From Rotaria macrura (taxonomy: Eukaryota > Rotifera > Eurotatoria > Philodinida > Philodinidae), in NCBI GenBank assembly GCA_900239685.1, contig OENT01000496.1, positions 1 to 64,000 on the forward strand: a DNA stretch of 64,000 bases, read 5' to 3'. Each line of letters opens with the position of its first letter. The stretch's first letter is position 1. The notes below the pieces were generated by a model. It worked only from the letters and a program-made list of their open reading frames with translations, was not told the origin of the DNA and searched no databases. The position numbers were made by a program, and so were the translations under genes. Shown in pieces: positions 1 to 11,252 of the stretch.

Positions 1-3000
1 CCTGTAAGTTTTACACAAATCGAACGTTCCTGGACCAAGATCGATTTTTGAGGGGGGGGGGGGCCTTAAAAGCTTTTGATAGACACGATATGACGACATA
101 CACTTATCCTTTTAATAAAGAATTTAAATAGAACCGTATCAAGAGCGGCTTTGAAAATGAACACTAATTGATTTTATCATTCATAAGTGATCCTGCTTTT
201 TGCCACTAAGAGAGAGATTAAGGAAACCTTAGAAACCAAGTCGTGCTACAACATATATACACAAAAAATGCTAGTGTACATTTTTAAATTTCTATAAAAT
301 CGTCGGATTAAAATTGGTAGAGCATATACGCTGATCCCTCTACATCACCTCTGTTTGCATTAGAGTTAACGAATACCAATATGGGTATTAACTTCATATT
401 TTTCGAATTCCGACATATCTAAGGAATGTAATTTCGAACAGGTACAAAATAAATGGTATTCGCAATAGTTCACATGGTACGAAGACCATCTGTAATGATG
501 GAGACATCTCCTGGGTTAATCCGAATCAGGGTTGCAAGTCGGCGTAGTAGACGAGAAGAATAAAAGGATAACAGCATCTAGTAAAAATCTATTGTTAAAA
601 TTAGAGCGAGCTCAAAGATATGAACAAGAGCATCAAACATGATTTGAAGAACCATTTACTCCTGCATGTGTCCAAATGATGTGATGTGAAAAGAAGATTT
701 TGTTGTTTTGCTTGTACAGCATCAATGTTTTTGATAAGTTTGAATATTTCAAAATAAAATTTTAAGGCTGTAACATACAATAGAGATGTTGGAAATATGT
801 AGTGTAGCTAATGAAGATGATCGTCTCAACTTGCGTATCAACTATGTCTGTAAGTTGTTTAACAACTTTCCGAATGCAACTTTATAAGATTCAACATTGA
901 ATAATCGTAGAATAAATAAATTGCACTAAAAGCACAGGATTGAAAGCAAATACTTTTCATCTACTAAGCTCTTCTATATTCAAATGACTCGAATGAATTT
1001 TGCTCTTGTCTATTCAGCATGACAAGGAAAGCCGAGAAAACTTGAAATTTTCACTCATTGAACACCTCTATTTTGCCAAGTTTTCGTTAGAATAACAAAA
1101 CTATCTTCTATGAAGGATCAAAAATTCCTCCAATCTGTCACATCGAAACGTATAATAAGTGGAAGCCATACGGCTTTTGTATGTTTGTTCTATCAGTGAT
1201 TCCGCTAGCACTGCTATCTTGTATACTGAAGTAGCAGATTCAATTCAAAAAGTGCCACGTCACAATAAAAGCTTTCTGAATTCTATAAAATTTATTTTTC
1301 GATAAATTATGCTTATAGTTTTTATGTTTGTATAACAGATAGCAATATTCTTTACAAAACGTATCATGCCATATGCATAACGTGAATATTATTTACACTA
1401 TTCAATCCATAACCCATCTTCGATTAATAATACAGACTCTTCGGTATCAACAAAAAAGGAAAAGCTTCAGCGAAAACGAGCACAATTTACTAATAATTTA
1501 GATTATGGTATACTTGAGAGGTCACTATAGCAATGATCAGAATTCGTTATATACATGAGAATTTCGAATTCGATGGATATAATTCTGTGCCCGATTTAGA
1601 AGTGATCATGTGCAAATATATAGAAAAAATATTTAAGATTCCAGGTCGAATATGCATGATCGTATATGGAGAAATACCAAGGGCAAGGTTTACGGAATTG
1701 GTCAAGATACTTCATTCACTAGAATCATAAAAGATCATGTTTTTCTCCGTATATGAATCATAAAAAACGTGCTTGCTTCGACTTGAATAGTAGCTTATTC
1801 ATAGGTGTATGAAAATATTAATGAAGCAAAAGAAGGGAAACAACAGTTCATAACGTTTCCTAGGCTCAAATGATATTGTTTTCTTAACCATTGTCATGTG
1901 ACATACGCAAGAGCTTTATAATCTTTACACATACGACTATGAATAATAAGACGAAGAAGACAAGATCTTTCTATCTGATTGTTGCATCGATCGTATTATT
2001 TCGTCTATTTTTAAAATGTTCAAAAAAATTATTTCTCATCAATTTAAACAAAATTATATTCAAATAAAACTAGAAATGTGAATTATGGCGTCGAACAATC
2101 TCAATTTTTATTAAATTTTAAAAGGATGCTCCAATTGTACGCACCAATGCTAAATATACTGGATAGGAAAAAATCTCTCTTAAAATAAACATTGTAACAT
2201 AATCATTAGTTTACATAGAAGTATTGCAGAAAAAGTTTTCTTAGTATTGTTAATGACGCCATATGTCATAGTAATGTTTAACAACGTCTATTCATTCATA
2301 ATTGTGTAGTATGAGATAAGACGCACGAGAACTCGAAGACATTAAACTATGCTGTCTTCACAGTTTAAAGTTCTATCTCACAGAGGAACTAAGGGTGCGA
2401 TTCTATTTTTGTGTACATAATTGTTCAACAAATGGAAGCACTTTCTCAAAAGAACACAGATTTACTTATAATACAATCATGATGTGTTGAGCTGAATTGC
2501 GATGAATACACTTAAGAAGAGAAGATACATTAGATCTCAGAGTAATATTCAATAGATTAAACATCGTTATCAGTGTCCTAGTAACGATATATATATATAT
2601 AGTATCAGGAGCTTTTATTTTACATCAACATTGAGAAATGCCTATAACGTATGGAGAGTCATACTCTTCTGTCATTGACTAAAAGGAAATCATTATTAAA
2701 AATAAAATATTCACTTTTTTTAGGATATTTCAGAAACTTCAAGATGATTATTGGTCCAGTTCTATGTAGATTGATGATTATGGTTGGATCGTAGACATAG
2801 AATATCATCTGTTAAGAAACATTTAAAATCTGCTAGAAAAAAGTTTTCTCAATATCTAATTTTTCTGTCATCGATTGCAAGATTTGTTTTATAGGCGACG
2901 CCAATAATTTTATCTGATTTATGTAGTATTTTATTTCTAAATATTTCTAAAATTTAGCAACAGTATCTAAATTTATATCCTAAAATTGTTTTAACAGCTT

Positions 3001-3308
3001 TGCGCATCTATATAATTAGAGCAATGATTCGCTTGGAATGCCTCTGAACTGTAATTGACATGAGATAAAAACATGAAACAAAACTAACGTTTGTTTAACC
3101 GCTCATTAAAATTCTTGTTTAATTCATTTCAATGTCAAGGGATAGATAGTAGGGATGTTTTTTTCCGGGAACGATAATTAAGATCTGAAGAAGAGATCAG
3201 ATAGAAAGAAAAATTTGTCTTGCTATGTATAGATATGAGTTACGTGAATGTATATTAATAGCAGTGTTTGAATCACAAACAGCTATGAATACATGCAATG
3301 TACGATAT
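1..3308. other. Gene-free AT-rich stretch at left edge
   Basis: I see no supportable gene. There is a run of 12 G at 52-63 and an (AT)7 microsatellite near 2587-2600. A 65-codon open frame at 1533-1730 (+) has no recognisable motif and no convincing splice partners, so I do not call it. The GPCR gene that ends at 3309 is transcribed toward this region, so its 3' UTR lies here. Confidence 0.5.
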
Positions 3309-4283
3309 TTAACAAGCTAGTTTTATTTTTCGGTGAATGCATCGAATTGAAGCCATTAATTCATTTCTAAACACAGTTCCGGTTAAAGTATAAATGTAAA
3401 ATGGCATGCCAAAGCTCATAAAACTCAATAGATAAAATAGTTGAAAACAAAGATTTTCGATTGTAGATCTTAGTAAAGTTTTTGAAACACTCAATGTTGA
3501 CGTTAAATAAAGTCGTTGAATAGCCAATGGAATGTTAAATATAGTCAATAGTATAATTTGAACAATTAACATTTGAATCAATTGTCGATCTGTTTTCTTC
3601 ATTGTAATTGCTGTTCCGTGTGTACTGGCCGCTGGTGCAATTGAAGTAAGTAGTTTTCTTACATTTTGTATTGTTGCAAATCCAAATACTAGCATTATGC
3701 TTGATGGTATAAAGACGAACGCAAGTGCTGATGCCACTTCATTATATAAACGACATGTCGTATCTTGTCCGTAACACGTCAATGGTGAATTTTTAAGATT
3801 TGGTACGTAACAATAAAATGTTTCGGCAAATATCAATGATCCTCCAACAACAGCAGCGATCATTAACCAACGTGTAAAACGTAGATTGCTTAGATTTCGA
3901 CGGCGAACATCACGGCAACTTATACAATACCGATCAATAGTCGCGTATGTCAAAAGCCAGGACGAAGCTGTTGTGGATACCCAAACGATGTATGCACGTA
4001 GTTTACATATTACAGCATCGGTTGCTGATATATCATGGCCAAAAGTTGCAAAAACACGACTAATTAGACCCGAGTAAAGAGCAATTAGACCAGCTACTGA
4101 TGCATAAAAAAAATATACAGCACATGGATTACTTCGATGTTTAGGTTGATAAAATATAAACAAATTCAAAACATTTCCAAGAGTACCAAATAAAAGAATA
4201 ATTATGGATAAATATCGATTCATTTGAAACGTAAATGTTGTCAGAATAGATATGATATTAGTAGAAGAAGTTATATTAGACAT
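3309..4283 (-). CDS. Rhodopsin-class G-protein-coupled receptor (7TM), single exon
   Basis: 324-aa seven-transmembrane receptor expected at the plasma membrane, coupling an extracellular ligand to G proteins. Visible family marks: a short N-terminus with an N-glycosylation site (N3), the TM1 Gly-Asn pair at residues 36-37, the TM3-start Cys at 93 with a partner Cys pair near 170-177, and the DRY motif at 117-119 at the end of TM3. Seven hydrophobic segments follow the usual spacing, with a basic third loop. The TM7 NPxxY motif is degenerate (MPFYIY). Length fits small peptide-receptor-like GPCRs. The ligand cannot be told from sequence. The start is the only Met before TM1 that leaves a normal N-terminus. 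A TGACGTCA box lies about 210 bp upstream of the start codon. Confidence 0.9.
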   Translation of the reverse strand: MSNITSSTNIISILTTFTFQMNRYLSIIILLFGTLGNVLNLFIFYQPKHRSNPCAVYFFYASVAGLIALYSGLISRVFATFGHDISATDAVICKLRAYIVWVSTTASSWLLTYATIDRYCISCRDVRRRNLSNLRFTRWLMIAAVVGGSLIFAETFYCYVPNLKNSPLTCYGQDTTCRLYNEVASALAFVFIPSSIMLVFGFATIQNVRKLLTSIAPAASTHGTAITMKKTDRQLIQMLIVQIILLTIFNIPLAIQRLYLTSTLSVSKTLLRSTIENLCFQLFYLLSFMSFGMPFYIYTLTGTVFRNELMASIRCIHRKIKLAC

Positions 4284-4492
4284 TGATACTGAATATAAAA
4301 AAATAGAATGGGAAGAATGTTCCGTTTTTCTTCAACGAACGATGGTATGCTACGTTACTCTTTTCTCTCTTTGCTACCTTTATGTGAGTAGCATTATGAT
4401 TAAATTTTACTCATAAAAGAAGCACAAATTTTAATGAAAAGCTGAAGTAATACTTTACCACTAGCCTTTGTAATCCTGTTTATTGAGCTAAT

Positions 4493-4500
4493 TGACGTCA
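4493..4500. promoter_or_regulatory. CRE-like palindrome TGACGTCA upstream of the GPCR
   Basis: An exact TGACGTCA octamer (the CREB/ATF binding consensus), followed at once by a second half-site CGTCA, lies about 210 bp upstream of the minus-strand GPCR start at 4283. Function is inferred from motif and position only; an octamer can arise by chance in 64 kb, and another copy occurs at 41404-41411. Confidence 0.3.
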
Positions 4501-5834
4501 CGTCACACATGTATGTCTACTTTAAAACATCCCAGTCGTTTATATTGATGCGAGTGAGAGCGAACTGAAATGAGTATAGGAAAGAATAGGTGAAATGAAC
4601 TGAAGAAAATAGAGAAAAACAAGATTTATGAGAAAACAATGAACATTACAACACTTTCACATTTAGTTCAGATGTGCTTTGAAGTATACTGAAATTAAAA
4701 TAAAAAAGACTACACCCGTATTAAATAGAAAAGCTCACACTTCCTGTTTGATCAAGCGATGAATACATACATGACCGACATGGAACAATAAGTTAAGAAA
4801 AAATCATAATAATAATAAATTAATGTACTCGTGCGAAAGATCTCTCTAGTGATATTGATGTCATTCTAACATTCATACAATGACATAAGACAAACTATTA
4901 ACACACATCAAAAGCATCAAAAAGTAATATACATAGTTACCCTTGAAACTTGATAACACCAAGTTTTTCAAAATAGATGAAAAAGCAAGAACTGAACAAG
5001 AAAAACACAAGATTCTATTCCTTTTTCATGAATACAATCAATACAAGGAAACTTTACTCGACGTCTAGAATTCATAACAGCTATTTTATCAATAAAGCAC
5101 TTTCAAATTTGCCACTCGAATTTAATATACATCAAATTCATGCCTAATGAGTGATTGATTCGAAGAGTGATTTCTTTTCATACACTAGCGAAATTCGGTA
5201 AAAACTTAGTGTCCTAAGGATCATTTACGAACCATAGAAAAAAGGCGTTCTCTTTAATACATCTCAACTTGTTTTTTAGTGATTCTGAACGGAGAAAAAA
5301 AGTAATCACCGCTCCCTCCCGAGCAGACCTTGGTAGACGGATTCAAAGAACTATCGGAGATCATTTGTCGATAGCATATAATTAAAATGTACATGAAGTA
5401 TTTCTGTATTGAACTCCTAAACTGCACGATAAGCAATAATCGATAGATATGCTCCAATATTTATAAACAGACCAGCTGTTTTAGAGAACTAACAACGACA
5501 GCAGCATCTTGTTTCATATTTTAATATAGGAACAATTGCGTCAAAAACTTTTGGTAATTGCAACAAGAAAGAAGAATTAATGCATCCACTAGAATATTAA
5601 AGAGAATCCATCATAATATGAATATCTTTTTTATTTTTATTATCGTTTCTATAGCAGATCATTCATTAGTTTTTTTTAAATCTTTGAGTTTGTTTATCTA
5701 TAAATTTTCCATGAAAAACTATCGATCGTCTTGAATAACACTTTTTCGGAGACGGCACGCTGATACTATTAAAAGATTAGAAATAGATCGTTATGGCTTC
5801 ATTAGTTACTCCCTATCTATGGTGGTACATTCCT

Positions 5835-5954
5835 ATCAGAGCTGCCACCAGGCCACTTTTTTCGACCGAACCTGGCGTGCTACGATCGATTCTAGCCTGC
5901 CTGCCGCCTGGCATAGCATCATCGAGGTTAGGCTGGCCTGTTGGCAGCTTTGAT
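5835..5954. repeat. GC-rich imperfect inverted repeat (21-bp arms)
   Basis: Left arm 5835-5855 and right arm 5934-5954 are reverse complements apart from two mismatches (core AGCTGCCA.CAGGCCA). They enclose a 78-nt loop that is itself GC-rich and carries an imperfect direct repeat (CCTGGC..). This stands out in strongly AT-rich flanks. It could be a foldback element or a structured RNA; no family was recognised. Confidence 0.5.
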
Positions 5955-6162
5955 GCCTATTATTGATGATACGTAAATTTTAATTATTCACATTTGTTGT
6001 AAGATGAATAGGGATCTGCACAGTCTTCCTTGTCATAATCCTGCGGGACCGAGACGATATCAGGAGTTATAATTTTTCAAGATGGTCCCGTTACGGATTA
6101 TTAAAAAAAATCTGAAGATTTAGACTTAATCTTGAAAAAATGGCTTGCTTTAAAACAAACTG

Positions 6163-6250
6163 TTAGCACAATACGCCAAGGGGTTGAAATGTGAAACACG
6201 ATGTAACTACGCACTGTTGCTAATTACTGTAAAGCAGTTTCCTTTGATTT
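6163..6250. repeat. Dispersed repeat copy A
   Basis: Shares an exact 19-bp block (6187-6205) with 10305-10323. An upstream CTGTTAGC block lies at nearly the same distance in both copies, and there is weaker similarity downstream. This suggests two diverged copies of one element; boundaries are unclear. Confidence 0.4.
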
Positions 6251-6335
6251 ATCTTGCGAACAAAATAGCTCACGACCATTTAACTAATCCTCTTGAACTG
6301 CAATAAAGTAGGTCATCTATAATTATGATATGCCA

Positions 6336-6600
6336 TTAACTTCCGGTTGTGATCGTATATTGATAGTGTCTATCCTGATCTGCGATTGATGAGGGCAGGT
6401 CACGTCTGTCGTGGCCTGTAATAGGGGCTACGGCAGATGCGTCTGTAATAATCTCTGCTAAGGCAGAGGGTTCTTTCCAAAAACATTTTCCTAAAATCTT
6501 CAACTCTCCTTTCCGACCGTATTTCACAAAATCGGCATCAGAAGCTGTAGAAAGTTTGAACCAAAACTAGGGCCTGGATCGTGACCAAAAGCAGGTGCTT
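6336..6600. other. GC-richer block of unknown nature
   Basis: Base composition is clearly higher in G+C than the flanks. A 63-codon minus-strand open frame (6336-6527) crosses it, with low-hydrophobicity, charged composition. No motif, start context or splice partners make it a gene. It might be a decayed exon or repeat remnant. Confidence 0.2.
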
Positions 6601-8132
6601 CTGCAGTTGCTTAACTATGACGTTCACCATAATCAATAAGGCATTATATACTGTGACGTTGTGTAAAAGTACCGTATCATCATATTAATGCCGTTTATCG
6701 CTCTAAATTGAACTTATTTCGATGTAAAGAATTGTAACTAGTATGTCTCATATTATACATTTTCGCTTAATTTTTCATATTCGATTCAATAATCTCAATC
6801 GTTAAAATGCAACAATTTCCCTAGAGAAGTATCTCCATGTTGCAACAACTTGTAAGCGCACATGAACTTTATCGTGAATAATAATGTTAGTAGATTATTT
6901 CATAATTCTAAAACATATTTACAGTAGACGCTCTATCGATTGTAAATACCGGATTGGTTCTCGTAACAACACATCATAATTGCAGGGGGTTCATCGAGTT
7001 TTGTAATTGAACATGATTTATGATATGATTTTCTTAAATTTCATCAATCAATTCATACCTAAAAATGGAATCTATATCGTACGACTTTTTTCTAAATGAA
7101 TTTCAATTGCTGAAATTTTATGGAAAAATCTGAATCTTTGATTTGGATGCCCACAAACAAGTCTTTTGATATAAGAATACTTTATCTTCTCTGATTGCTT
7201 CTTATATTGCGTACATGCGATCAATAGTAAGCTCAGTACTGTGGCTATAACACTAGCTAATCAATAATAAACATACCCTTCATCCATGATACTGATTAGT
7301 GGTGTGACAATGCACGTTCATAAGAAACTAATGAACTTTGTCTATCGTTAGACGTCTAGATATGAATATTAGTCGAGTGAAGAGGTTTGGTGGGAACGAT
7401 TTGTGTGACAAACTATGACGTAAACAACTTTTATCATGCTTGATTTGATAAAATGAAAAATATTATTATTGTTTCAAAATTCTTGAAAACAGCATTCTCC
7501 GGAATTTCAAAAACGTCACTCGGTAATACATTTTAAGGTATAATCAAGGTATTATCGTGTCTGAAAATATTTTACTTTGGAGTATATTCATCAGACAAAT
7601 TGTCTTTATAAAGTTCTCTAATCATAGAAATACGGTGTTAGTATCAGTTTTTTCCTTGTTATTTCCGACGAGTAGTAATCTGCTACGTTGACTGTATGGC
7701 ATTCATCACGATATCGTCTTATTCGTCTCGATCATTCTATTGACGATTCTGATACACGTACCTTATAACTTGAATAACATTTCATAAACTAGTTACAAAA
7801 CTAACTGCCCTGTTCATCGTACTGTTGATGTTACATGCAAAACAAGTAACAAATGGTTAGTAGTTGATAAAATATGCAACGTCGAACACATCATTGGACA
7901 ACAACACTTATTTGTTATCTGAATTTGAATGACATTGAAACAATGATAACAATTCTTTCCAATGAATAGCATTTTAAGGAACAAGCTGATATTAATGTTT
8001 TTGAAAAAACGATTTTTATAGTCATTCAAATGTGATACAATTGAAGGAACTTCAAATGGTTAAATTTTTGAATCTTGAATACATAATAGTTAGAACAAAG
8101 AGAAACATATCAATATGAAGAAACACAATCAT

Positions 8133-8498
8133 TTAGTTTCCGGTTGAATAATGCGCTTTAACTCGAACTATTTTCCCCTCATCATTCAATTCAATGTATT
8201 CGCATCCGATCATATTTTTAACGCTTTTGTATTGAATAACTAACGAGTTAACAGATATGTAGATATTCAATAATTCGAAATGTAAATCAGGAAATTTAAG
8301 TAATGCTTTCGTAAAATAATCCTCTAAATCTTTTTTAGTAGAAATCGTTCCATTTGGATCGTAATTTAATTCAGCAATAAATGGCGATGTAAAGTCAATT
8401 GAGTCCACATAGTGAATCATGATTTTGTTCACGTCATGAGAATTCCATGATTCAATCCAGTCAGATACAAATTTCACGGCAAATTCATGCGTAATCAT
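8133..8498 (-). CDS. Small NTF2/SnoaL-like fold protein
   Basis: 121-aa single-exon protein. The N-terminal helix (FVSDWIESWNSHD) followed by a two-residue turn and 'HYVDSIDFTSPF' is the usual opening of SnoaL/NTF2-like cone proteins. A 'DYFTKALLKFPDLHFELLNIYI' type segment (residues about 61-82) and a closing beta pair ending near 'GKIVRVKAHY' complete the fold. Such proteins are small isomerases, hydrolases or ligand-binding domains; no catalytic assignment is possible here. There is no signal peptide, so it is probably cytosolic. The complete length and full fold argue that this is a real gene. The start is the first Met of the frame. Confidence 0.75.
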   Translation of the reverse strand: MITHEFAVKFVSDWIESWNSHDVNKIMIHYVDSIDFTSPFIAELNYDPNGTISTKKDLEDYFTKALLKFPDLHFELLNIYISVNSLVIQYKSVKNMIGCEYIELNDEGKIVRVKAHYSTGN

Positions 8499-8794
8499 CT
8501 TCTTGCACGTAGCCGTATTATGATGTTTTTCTTAGTTTAATTCACGCGATGTATGGCTGCGTTCTTTTATCAAAAAGATGTAGAGAAACGAAACGAACAC
8601 ATAAATAAAAATACAAAGAAATATAAACACACGAAGAATTGCCTAGAAGATACCATACGGTAGCCAAGCAGCGCATGATTATACTGACCGGTAGATGCCT
8701 ATACATACCATAGATATTTGATTGATAGATTTTTAAATTGTTAGCAAAGGTACAGCATCAAACGAGTATATTTTAACATAGTATCATACATCCG

Positions 8795-9104
8795 ATGAAA
8801 ATGTTGGCTGATTTTAATGGAAGTATTCTGCAAGAATGTCAAAATTAAAATCGATTGATAATTTTGATTATCGTTGATCATGACGTAACCAATATTTCAC
8901 ACTGTTACTTCTCCACTGTGAAATTGTTGGATTATCATTGATTATTTTGCAGCAAAGTCAATTGTAATCCGAAAACTTTTCATTGGATAAGTAAAAAAGT
9001 CAACTAGTGGTTACGTCATGTTCAACAATAATCAAAATTATCAATCGATTTTAATTTAGACTTTGTTGCAGAATACTTCTATTAAAATCAGCCCAAATTT
9101 TTCA
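8795..9104. mobile_element. MITE-like element with about 97-bp terminal inverted repeats
   Basis: Left arm 8795-8891 pairs with right arm 9008-9104 at high identity with scattered mismatches. Outer ends read TGAAAA.. and ..TTTTCA. The 116-nt centre carries a diverged partial copy of the arm in the same direction as the left arm (from about 8929: GTGAAATTGTTGGATTATC.., including TTTTGCAGCAAAGTCAATT), so the element looks internally duplicated. No coding capacity. No clear target-site duplication was found next to the ends. Superfamily unknown. Confidence 0.75.
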
Positions 9105-10126
9105 CTGGGACAGTAATGGCTAGGATTTGTCATTTCAGTTTATCTATTGTTACTAATCAATTTGCTAACTTTCCTGATGAAATATAATCAACATAAATGA
9201 CTTGCTTTCGTTTTAGTATTTATTTTTAGACAACGTGCCACTGATTCTGGGTTCTACTTATCATCGGCAAAAGGCAGAAAGATAATAGTTATGGTATCGA
9301 GGTAAGTGGTAGTTAAATATTGTTCAATATAAACGTTTCTTTAAAACTCCTATGTGTAATCCGATTCTTATCAATTACTAATATGAATTGAAAAATAATC
9401 GTTTCTCTCGAAAAATATAACTAGATTGATAATTAGTAATATATTACTATCAAGTCTAAAGCATACAAAGCTGATTATCATTTTTATGACAGATAAATAA
9501 TAAAATTCAAGGATTACTTTATACAATTGTTTTGAAAGTCAGTTAAGTTGTATTTGGAAATTTCCTCATAGAATTTATTAGTTCTTTCTCACCTCAAATG
9601 CAAGCATGATGAAATGAATCACGACTATCATTTCATAACGGTTTGAATAGGTATCTTCATTCGCGTACTAAAATTAAATGCAATATTTTCTTTACAGTGA
9701 TTCCAAAATACATGACAGTGATTGTCAACAGAACTCGTACACTAGATCAAGCTTTTTAATCTGACTGATAAATACTGCAGCTTTTTTAAAAATATTTATC
9801 TACATTGATTACATTGTAGATTTACATCCTCTGTAACTCTTCGTGCCAATGCTAAAATGACACCCGTGCATTTTTAAAGATGAGCATTTTTTTAATGGCT
9901 CCATTCTTTTCTTTTATTAAACTACGAATGTAATACTTTGCTGTTTCGCGCGGTTCATATGTCTGACTTACTTTAACGATATCAATGTCTGTGATTTATT
10001 TAACATAGTTAGGTATCATCTTGTAAAAATTTCGAATGCTTTCTAGTTGTACGAGTACAAGAAAAAGCAAAGAGCTAAAGGAATTTTAGGTGATAGATTA
10101 TTCTCATTAACTGATTTGTTTTGCTT

Positions 10127-10156
10127 TTTCATTTTCATTTTCATTTTCATTTTCAT
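10127..10156 (+). repeat. (TTTTCA)n microsatellite
   Basis: About five tandem TTTTCA hexamers, seen directly. Confidence 0.9.
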
Positions 10157-10278
10157 GTGAGCTCATGATTGAGCTATAACCAGTCTAAATGGACAAGGAG
10201 AACTAATATACAAAAACAATGGAACTAACTGAAAATACAGCTTAGGTTGGTATCATTTAATAGGCTGCCATAAGAAGG

Positions 10279-10370
10279 CTGTTAGCGAAATCTCTGCGCG
10301 ATTAAAATGTGAAACACGATGTATCTGTTCTTACCAGTCTAAGAATACTCCTTCGGTTTATGAATCATGG
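10279..10370. repeat. Dispersed repeat copy B
   Basis: Contains the same 19-bp block (10305-10323) and the same upstream CTGTTAGC block as the copy at about 6163-6250, in the same orientation. Limits are approximate. Confidence 0.4.
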
Positions 10371-10482
10371 ATGTCATTCAGTCATCATTCTTTAGATAAC
10401 AGACAGAGCTACAAGGATGTGACAGGTTATGTATTCTCATTTGATTCTAATGACATATAACCACGTCGTGTGAAACAAAGCG

Positions 10483-10508
10483 TTTCTCACGGTTTGTGAC
10501 GTGAGAAA
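10483..10508. repeat. Perfect 9-bp hairpin
   Basis: TTTCTCACG (10483-10491) and CGTGAGAAA (10500-10508) form a perfect 9-bp stem with an 8-nt loop. Function unknown. Confidence 0.5.
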
Positions 10509-11252
10509 AACCTATCTGTGCAACAATTGGTGACCTGCAAAAGAACTGTCTTTAATGGTCTTTCACGGGAAAAAAAGCTGTTGGTAAAGGTTTGTTGGAG
10601 GGGAGGTGGAGATTCACTACTCTAAACACTTCAACACTCCTTTCAGATAGTGTTTTCGAGCCTTTTAATTTTTTTTGATTAATCTCTGGAGATACGAATT
10701 TTGTAGTGTCATGGAACACTGGATTTGGAAGAAGACTTGATTTAAATACAGAAAGATGTATTTTGAGAGGATCATTGTTTTCATATTGTTCTGTATCTTT
10801 TGATTTTCTATTTAGTACAAGAGTTCGTCATTTCATTGTTGAATTGACATGAATTAAATATATGACGGAGACTAGTATTATATATGAATACGATAAAAAA
10901 GCCTAACGCACAGTCAACTCGTGTATCGATTCAATATAATTCCAGTTTTTTTTTCTAAAACCCTTGCAGACTAGATGATCCGGTCAAAAATCGGAAGATA
11001 ATTTAATGTTAACTTGCATAATTATCGAAATTATTTTTCTCTAAGATAAAAAAATGACATTTACTTTAGCCATTATCCGATACACCGAATGCCAAGTTTT
11101 TATCAAATTTATCAAAGGTTATACTGTATACACTTATATTCAAAAAGAACCACTAATAGTAAGTAAATCTATTTCTTCGTGTTGACTGCTTATTTCACAA
11201 ACATTTAACCTTACTCTTGTTCCACTACCTGTGTGGTTGAACACCATCAATA

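Larger units (their letters stand above)
4284..8132. other. Intergenic region between GPCR and NTF2-like gene
   Basis: No gene supported. It contains a CRE-like box (4493), a GC-rich inverted repeat (5835-5954), a diverged dispersed repeat copy (about 6163-6250) and a GC-richer stretch at about 6336-6600 of unknown nature. The remainder is AT-rich without clear coding signal. Confidence 0.5.
8499..11252. other. Intergenic region between NTF2-like gene and UNC-93-like gene
   Basis: No gene supported. It holds the MITE-like element at 8795-9104, a (TTTTCA)n run at about 10127-10156, dispersed repeat copy B near 10279-10370 and a perfect 9-bp hairpin at 10483-10508. Confidence 0.5.

Noticed and set aside
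3886-4077. 63-codon plus-strand open frame
   Set aside because: Antisense shadow of the GPCR coding region.
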